Source: Bacillus paralicheniformis (GTDB lineage Bacteria; Bacillota; Bacilli; Bacillales; Bacillaceae). From it: DNA of 64,000 nucleotides. Both the position numbers and the translations under genes were made by a program. Shown here one piece after another: positions 58,463-64,000 of the stretch. The stretch lies in assembly GCF_001042485.2 (NCBI RefSeq), contig NZ_LBMN02000004.1:1-64000 (forward strand). The letters are read 5' to 3'. The notes beneath the pieces were generated by a model. It did not search any database and was not told where the DNA came from. It worked only from the letters and a program-made list of their open reading frames with translations. Position 1 is the first letter of the stretch. Each line of letters begins with the position of its first letter.

Positions 58463-61165
58463 TTGAATAGAATTGAAACTGAGATTTTAGATATTGATAA
58501 AGTCATTTGCAGAAATATTGATATGTTTGGCTCCTATGATAGGGGGTTATTATCACAAAATATTCTATCACAACTTAGAAATTTTGTTGAACATATTTCA
58601 TTAAAAGCATATGCCCATGGACAAGATATTGAGAACAGCTATGAAAATATAGGGAAAGCAAATAATTATGTTAAATCTAAAGGTAATTTAAAGTTTTTGA
58701 ATGAATTCCATAAGCTCTTACAGATTACAGCCTCCCATTATACTCTCAATGAGGAAAATTCTGAAAGACTAATGTTAAAGTACTATGAGTACCTACTTAA
58801 AATAAAAAAATTTTTAAAAGTTGAATTCGATCTCGATGTACTAACTAACATAGATAAGTACCCTATTAATATAGATTCAAATCTTAAAGAGTATTATGAA
58901 AAAATTTCGGAGAAAATAAATCAACCATCTTTGTCTGGAACCAATAGCATATATAAAGATCGGTACTATATCCAAAGAATAAAGCCATTTTTCGTTGATT
59001 ATAATGTTTATTATGAAGTGACACTAACTGTTGCTAATGATAGAACAAGTAAGTTTGATAGAATTATTGCATTCACAAAACTAGATCTTTCACATAACTA
59101 TGCTGTTAAACTTTCAACTAAGAATAATACTATAAATATTTTAGGGAAAAAAATGCCGATTCTAATTATTGAGGGGTGGGAAGTTTCAATTCGTCCTTGT
59201 GAACTAAATAATTTTTCAAAAATATTTGGACTTAATCCTAAAATACAAAGTGGAAATACTGAGTATCGCGGATTAATGAGATATCTAACTGAAACCGGAT
59301 TTAATTTAGTTGAAATCATTGATTTCTCAGAAAGTGAATATATGAGTATCAAAAACCGTGTAGTTCAAAAATTAAAGTCTTCACCTTTTTTTGAAGTTCT
59401 AGATAAATGCCGCGAATTTACAAAAAAGAATATTTCAGGAAGTAATGTAATTAGATATTTACTTTACAGACTAAATAACAAGGTTATTAGACAACAATAT
59501 GAATCAGGAGGTTGCGAAATATTATCAAATCTAAATCTGGCCTATGGGTGTATCCCATTTGATCAAATGCCGTTTAATACATCATTAAAAAATCATAATC
59601 CTAAGCTTTCAGATTTACTCGACTGCATAGATACAACTAATCGAGGTCATGAGATTTTTGCAAGATTTATTAAAAATAATACAGAAATAAAAGGCCAATT
59701 ATATACACCGAAGAGCGATATTATAGGTTTTGAGGCTATCGAAGGTTTTATGGAGATCTATAACAGTAAATTGTATTCTAAGCATCAACATAGAAGGTTA
59801 GAGAATTACAAAGATTATATTTATATAAATGGTTATGAAGAGGATACTCAAAGTATAATACAAAAACTTAAAGAGTTTGCTTCATCTGGTATCGATAATT
59901 ACTCAAACTCTGTTCAATTTTGGTTGCAATCTTCCGCATATGATATTGATTGTGTTGAGAAGAAAGTTTATTTAAATAAAATGTTTGAGAACTCCAAAGT
60001 AGCTTTTATATACGGTTCTGCCGGAACTGGAAAATCAACTATGATAAATCACATTTCTAATTTTTTTAACGATAAAAAGAAGCTCTATTTGGCAAACACT
60101 AATCCAGCTGTGGATAACTTAAAAAGGAGAGTTAATACTGCTAATTGTACTTTTAAAACTATCGCGAAATTCATAACACAAAGGAATTGTGAAACAGATT
60201 TTGATTTGTTAATTATTGACGAGTGCAGTACAGTTAGTAATTCAGATATGCTTAAAGTTTTAAGAAAGGCATCCTTCAAATTATTAGTTTTAGTTGGAGA
60301 TGTTTATCAAATTGACTCAATTGTCTTTGGAAATTGGTACGAGGTATCTCGTTATTTTGTTACCGAAACATCAGTATTTGAGCTAACAAAGCCTTATCGA
60401 ACTAGTAATCCTAAGTTGCTTACGTTGTGGAATAAAGTTAGAAACATGGAAGAGGATTTATTAGAACACATTACCAAAAACAATTATTCCATCAGCTTGA
60501 ATGAGTCGATCTTTGAACATTTTGGAGAAGATGAAATAATACTATGTTTAAATTATGATGGTCTTTATGGAATAAATAATATTAATAGATTTTTGCAAAG
60601 TAGTAATGAAAACTATGCTTATAACTGGGGTATTCAGACCTATAAGGTCAATGATCCTATTTTGTTTAATGAGTCAGAAAGATTTGCTCCTTTAATTTAT
60701 AACAACTTAAAAGGGAAAATAGTTGGTATAGAAATGTTTAATAATAAAATACAATTCGATATTGAACTGGATAAAGCAATAAATCAGTTGGATGCAGCGA
60801 GATATGATTTTCAGTTGATAGGTAATTCTGATAATGGTAATTCAATTATTAGCTTTTTTGTTAACAAGTATAGAAGTACCGATGAAGATGATGATTTATC
60901 ATCTGAGGCTGTGGTTCCATTCCAGGTTGCCTATGCTGTTTCAATCCATAAAGCACAGGGGTTGGAATATAAATCTGTTAAAATCGTTATTACAGATGAG
61001 ATTGAAGAAATGATTACTCACAATATATTTTATACAGCAATAACTCGGGCGAAGGAGAAATTAAAAATATACTGGTCACCAGAAACGGAGAAGAAAGTTT
61101 TAAGCAAACTGGAAAGAAAAAATAACAGAAGGGATGTTTCCCTATTATCATCAAAATTTAGTTAG
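58463..61165 (+). CDS. HEPN-like domain fused to SF1 helicase
   Basis: This 900-residue protein starts at TTG with GGGGTG seven bases upstream. The N-terminal helices contain NILSQLRNFVEHISLKAYAHG, an R39-N-x3-H44 HEPN-type motif. After a long unassigned middle (about 130-500) comes an SF1 helicase: Walker A GSAGTGKST (about 518-526), Walker B LLIIDECST (about 583-591), VGDVYQIDS, PYRTSNPK, then VSIHKAQGLEYKS and YTAITRAKEKL (motifs V-VI, UvrD_C_2 type). It follows the AbiJ-like gene and shares its AT-rich composition. Likely a defence effector or sensor. Not matched to a named system. Confidence 0.72.
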   Translation: MNRIETEILDIDKVICRNIDMFGSYDRGLLSQNILSQLRNFVEHISLKAYAHGQDIENSYENIGKANNYVKSKGNLKFLNEFHKLLQITASHYTLNEENSERLMLKYYEYLLKIKKFLKVEFDLDVLTNIDKYPINIDSNLKEYYEKISEKINQPSLSGTNSIYKDRYYIQRIKPFFVDYNVYYEVTLTVANDRTSKFDRIIAFTKLDLSHNYAVKLSTKNNTINILGKKMPILIIEGWEVSIRPCELNNFSKIFGLNPKIQSGNTEYRGLMRYLTETGFNLVEIIDFSESEYMSIKNRVVQKLKSSPFFEVLDKCREFTKKNISGSNVIRYLLYRLNNKVIRQQYESGGCEILSNLNLAYGCIPFDQMPFNTSLKNHNPKLSDLLDCIDTTNRGHEIFARFIKNNTEIKGQLYTPKSDIIGFEAIEGFMEIYNSKLYSKHQHRRLENYKDYIYINGYEEDTQSIIQKLKEFASSGIDNYSNSVQFWLQSSAYDIDCVEKKVYLNKMFENSKVAFIYGSAGTGKSTMINHISNFFNDKKKLYLANTNPAVDNLKRRVNTANCTFKTIAKFITQRNCETDFDLLIIDECSTVSNSDMLKVLRKASFKLLVLVGDVYQIDSIVFGNWYEVSRYFVTETSVFELTKPYRTSNPKLLTLWNKVRNMEEDLLEHITKNNYSISLNESIFEHFGEDEIILCLNYDGLYGINNINRFLQSSNENYAYNWGIQTYKVNDPILFNESERFAPLIYNNLKGKIVGIEMFNNKIQFDIELDKAINQLDAARYDFQLIGNSDNGNSIISFFVNKYRSTDEDDDLSSEAVVPFQVAYAVSIHKAQGLEYKSVKIVITDEIEEMITHNIFYTAITRAKEKLKIYWSPETEKKVLSKLERKNNRRDVSLLSSKFS

Positions 61166-61612
61166 CTAGTCAGATAATACTCTGGCTTTAAAGATTTTTG
61201 AAAATCACATAAGGAATCTATATTCTGAAACATTATACGTTTTGATTAGAAGCATTTTATTATAGGATATATCTTATTTAAACATGGGTTATTCAGTAAA
61301 ACTGTATGTAAAATTGATATGTATGGGTCCTTTTTATTTATAATGGAGATCTATCAATAGTTGTAGGGGGAAATAATAAAGATTTAAAATAAAAAACATG
61401 GATTGAATGGGATGACGAGTATGCATATGAGTATTGGAGTCCAATTAATCAAGGTTTATCACTGATTGATACAGAGGAAAGAGCGATAGAAATTGGTATT
61501 GAACAACTAAAAGAATATTCTGGTGAACTAATTGACTAAGGGGATTGTTCAAAAAAAACGAGAGTGTGAATGTTAGATGTCGTACGATAAACTGCTAATC
61601 TCCATACCACAC
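61166..61612. other. intergenic stretch at the right island edge
   Basis: This AT-rich region of about 450 bases holds the gene remnant at 61317-61540 and little else. Composition returns to that of the host chromosome after about 61590. Confidence 0.5.
61317..61540 (+). pseudogene. small gene remnant
   Basis: In one frame the sequence reads VWVLFIYNGDLSIVVGGNNK, then after an in-frame TAA, KTWIEWDDEYAYEYWSPINQ and EERAIEIGIEQLKEYSGELID, ending at TAA (61538-61540). There is no start codon with a ribosome site. The acidic, aromatic C-terminus is reminiscent of small immunity-type proteins, but I cannot name the family. Confidence 0.5.
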
Positions 61613-62215
61613 TCAAATCCACCCCTCCCCCTCAGCAACCTTCGCCGCCTCCGTCCGGTTCTTCGCATCAAGCTTATGCATAATCTCAGAAATATAATTT
61701 CGGACGGTGCCTGCTGACAAAAATAACTCGGCGGCAATTTCTTTCGTCGTCATTCCTAAAGCCGCCAATCGCAGGATTTCCCGCTCCCGTTCGGATAGCG
61801 GGTTTACCTTGCGGATGGCATCAAAGCTGAGTTCCGGGCTGAAGATTCGCTTGCCTTCCGTGCATTTTCGAATGGCGTCTGCGAGGTCGTCGATTTCTCC
61901 GTCTTTGAGCAGGTAGCCGTGGACATTGCTTTTGACGGCGCGCTCGAAGTAGCCGGGGCGGGCAAATGTTGTTACTATGATAACCTTACTTTTTGAGCCC
62001 CGTTTCATCAGCTCTTCTGCCACTTCTAAGCCGCTTTTGACGGGCATTTCGATATCCATGAGGCAGACGTCCGGTTCTAGCTTCAGAATGGTGGTGAGCG
62101 CTTCTTCGCCGTTTGTCGCCTGGCCGATCACTTCCATGTCTTCTTCAAGATCAAGCAAGGCCCCCAGCGCGCTTAACAGCATTCTTTGGTCTTCGGCAAT
62201 AAATAAACGAATCAT
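61613..62215 (-). CDS. NarL/LuxR-type response regulator
   Basis: The 200 residues have a receiver domain with MIRLFIAEDQRMLLSALG at the start and the phosphorylated aspartate in PDVCLMDIEMP (D54), and a LuxR-type helix-turn-helix (LSEREREILRLAALGMTTKEIAAEL, residues about 138-162). It resembles the DesR and YvfU group. It overlaps the kinase gene by four bases. With the permease upstream, the YvfR-S-T-U arrangement of an ABC exporter with its own two-component system is the closest match I know. Confidence 0.88.
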   Translation of the reverse strand: MIRLFIAEDQRMLLSALGALLDLEEDMEVIGQATNGEEALTTILKLEPDVCLMDIEMPVKSGLEVAEELMKRGSKSKVIIVTTFARPGYFERAVKSNVHGYLLKDGEIDDLADAIRKCTEGKRIFSPELSFDAIRKVNPLSEREREILRLAALGMTTKEIAAELFLSAGTVRNYISEIMHKLDAKNRTEAAKVAEGEGWI

Positions 62216-63351
62216 TGGATTGTTTCCTTTCGTTCAGCTTTCTTTACAATCGGAACGGTAATGTTTAAAACTGTACCGTTATGGGTTGAAACGTCGAGAG
62301 CGCCGTCAATTAATGCAAGTCTTTCTTTCATTCCGCGCAAGCCGTTACCAAATGGTGTTTGCTGATCCATCCCCATTCCGTCGTCTTTGATGGTAATGCT
62401 TATTTTATCATCTGTTTGAGAAATGGAAATGGTGCAATGGGTGGCGCGGCTGTGTTTGACGATATTTGTGGCGGCTTCGCGAATACACATGCTGACAATG
62501 TTTTGTGTGACAGGAGAGATATTTGAAAAATCGGAACCTCCCATGTATTCGAATGTGATGTCTGCAGCCCGCAGGATTTGCTGGATGTGGATGAGCTCTT
62601 CTGCGATCGTTGCCGTTTTCATATCAGACACGAGTTCCCGGACTTGTTTTAAAGCTGCTCTTGATGTGGTTTCCATTTCTCTTGCTTCTTTTCGCGCCCG
62701 TTCGGGGTCGCTGGCGATGGTACGCTGGACAAGCTGGCTTTTTAATGTCAGCAGTGAGAGAGTATGGCCAAGTGTATCATGCAGATCACGGGCAATTCGT
62801 ACACGCTCCTCGCGTTTGACCAGTTCCTTAATTTGCTGATTTGCCTCATCAAGCTCTTGTTCCAGTTCCATGCGGCGGTTCATGGAGCGGATGCCGTATG
62901 GTGAAATGAGCATAATCACAAGAAAGGGCAGAAAATAAAAGAGCCGATTAAGCAGGGATGGATCTTTCAGCAGATGATAGATAAAAGGGGCGACCAATAC
63001 AACAACCAGGCTGGCAAGCCCGCGCCGAAATATCTTTTTTTCCCTGTAATAGCCGATGAAGTTCGCTGAAAAAAAGCCTAAAAAGACTAAATTGATATCA
63101 TAAAATACAGTGTAGATCAAAATGATCGAAAGCTGGATGGCCAGCCAATAAGTAAATAATTTTTTTTGCGGCGAAATAAAAAAAAGCTGGCGGTACGTCA
63201 CTAAGAAAAGCAGCACGAGTCCAAAACCGATCAGCTGTTTGATCCCCGAGGTCTGATTCGTCAAATAAGAAATAGGCAGCAGTAAATAGATTAAAAAGAT
63301 ATAGGGAAAAAAGCCGTACCGTTTTGGAAACATGCTGAAGTTTTTTTTCAT
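62212..63351 (-). CDS. sensor histidine kinase (HisKA_3 type)
   Basis: This 379-residue kinase has about five N-terminal membrane helices (residues 15-150), a coiled-coil with MNRRMELEQELDEANQQIKE, the phosphorylated histidine in IARDLHDTLGHTLSLL, and a HATPase domain with EAATNIVKHSRAT and DDGMGM. This resembles DesK and YvfT. It is coupled to the response regulator gene downstream (four-base overlap) and lies six bases after the permease gene. Confidence 0.88.
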   Translation of the reverse strand: MKKNFSMFPKRYGFFPYIFLIYLLLPISYLTNQTSGIKQLIGFGLVLLFLVTYRQLFFISPQKKLFTYWLAIQLSIILIYTVFYDINLVFLGFFSANFIGYYREKKIFRRGLASLVVVLVAPFIYHLLKDPSLLNRLFYFLPFLVIMLISPYGIRSMNRRMELEQELDEANQQIKELVKREERVRIARDLHDTLGHTLSLLTLKSQLVQRTIASDPERARKEAREMETTSRAALKQVRELVSDMKTATIAEELIHIQQILRAADITFEYMGGSDFSNISPVTQNIVSMCIREAATNIVKHSRATHCTISISQTDDKISITIKDDGMGMDQQTPFGNGLRGMKERLALIDGALDVSTHNGTVLNITVPIVKKAERKETIQ

Positions 63352-63357
63352 TCTTAC

Positions 63358-64000
63358 TCACACCGCTTCTTGTTTTCTTCTTATATATTTAGATAGTAGC
63401 ATAACAACGATTGAATAGACTAATAGAAAGAGAATACTTTTCCAGTTTGGCATTTGACCTTGAGCGATTTCCCAGGCACCGCTGCCATAATGATAGGACG
63501 GCAACCAATAGCCGATATTCTGCATCATTTTTGGCATAATTTCAAGCGGCATCCACATCCCTCCGCATACAGCGAGCCCCATATACAACACATTGCTGAT
63601 TCCGGCTGCTGTATCCACCTTTTTCATCATCCCGATCAATGTCCCAGTCGCCAGGAAGGGGAGCGAGCCCAGCAGGGCCCACAATCCGCACAGGAACCAT
63701 TCCAACGGGGATAAAGAAACGCCGTTAATCAAGGCGCCGGCTAAGAAGATGACTGTAATCGAAAGAATATGAATGACGCTTTGCCCCGCCATTTGAGCGA
63801 TAAAATAAATATGGTCGGGAAGAGGCGTTACACGTATGAACGTCGACCATCCTTGGGTCCGTTCTTGAACCATGCGGATGCCAAGCGTCATGATCGAAGA
63901 GCCCATGATGCTGAATGTTGTCATTGACATTAAATAATGCGCATTCCAAGCCGCAGGGTCCGGAGCATTCGTATTGACGACATTTGTAAAAATATAATAA
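63358..64000 (-). CDS. ABC-2 type exporter permease (partial)
   Basis: The frame is open to the window edge, so the start lies beyond 64000. At least 213 C-terminal residues are visible with about five membrane helices. ERTQGWSTFIRVTPLPDHIYF and FLATGTLIGMMKK are typical of ABC-2 permeases, as is MWMPLEIMPKMMQNIGYWLPSYHYG near the C-terminus. The ATPase gene probably lies further right. It is followed by the kinase and regulator genes, likely one operon. Confidence 0.82.
   Translation of the reverse strand, partial: YYIFTNVVNTNAPDPAAWNAHYLMSMTTFSIMGSSIMTLGIRMVQERTQGWSTFIRVTPLPDHIYFIAQMAGQSVIHILSITVIFLAGALINGVSLSPLEWFLCGLWALLGSLPFLATGTLIGMMKKVDTAAGISNVLYMGLAVCGGMWMPLEIMPKMMQNIGYWLPSYHYGSGAWEIAQGQMPNWKSILFLLVYSIVVMLLSKYIRRKQEAV

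Overview
This window is the replication-origin region of a Bacillus chromosome. The gene order matches the B. subtilis origin segment (gyrA-gyrB-remB-recF-rlbA-dnaN-dnaA, oriC, rpmH-rnpA-spoIIIJ-jag-mnmE-mnmG-rsmG-noc-soj-spo0J, then rpsF-ssb-rpsR, cotF-yybS-gdpP-rplI, dnaC, purA, walRK-yycHI-walJ-htrC, rlmH). The proteins are close to, but not identical with, those of B. subtilis. An ECF41 sigma factor beside noc and a nag/mur operon after rplI fit the B. licheniformis / B. paralicheniformis group. That species call rests on memory of gene content, not on a search.

Layout. Positions 1-240 hold the promoters and leader of an rRNA operon that lies just off the left edge, read leftward. From 274 to 9338 the genes gyrA, gyrB, remB, recF, rlbA, dnaN and dnaA are all on the minus strand. 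The bipartite oriC has one part between dnaN and dnaA (AT-rich unwinding element plus DnaA-trios) and one part between dnaA and rpmH (DnaA-box cluster). From 9.98 kb rightward most genes are on the plus strand, so both arms are transcribed away from the origin. The plus-strand core covers ribosome and RNase P parts, membrane insertase, tRNA modification, nucleoid occlusion and chromosome segregation, with a perfect parS inside spo0J.

From about 17.5 kb housekeeping genes are interrupted by accessory genes, many of them on the minus strand (head-on to replication): an ECF41 sigma factor with its carboxymuconolactone-decarboxylase neighbour, an MFS carrier, a SulP permease with a Usp protein, cotF, a five-gene nagA-nagB-gntR-murQ-nagP operon with cre and NagR-like sites, a CynX-type carrier (yycB), small yyc genes and an orphan holin-like gene. 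A tRNA cluster (Lys-Glu-Asp-Phe) preceded by a duplicated tRNA-Lys 5' half sits before the essential walRK operon.

The most interesting stretch is 56.6-61.6 kb. Directly after rlmH, the gene whose 3' end is the insertion site of SCC elements in staphylococci, lies an AT-rich island. It encodes an AbiJ-like protein with a C-terminal HEPN-type RxxxH region, and a 900-residue protein with an N-terminal RNxxxH (HEPN-like) segment joined to an SF1 helicase. A broken small gene follows. I infer a two-gene abortive-infection type defence module that I cannot match to a named system. A cluster of DnaA boxes surrounds rlmH beside it. The window ends in a two-component system and the start-truncated permease of an ABC exporter.
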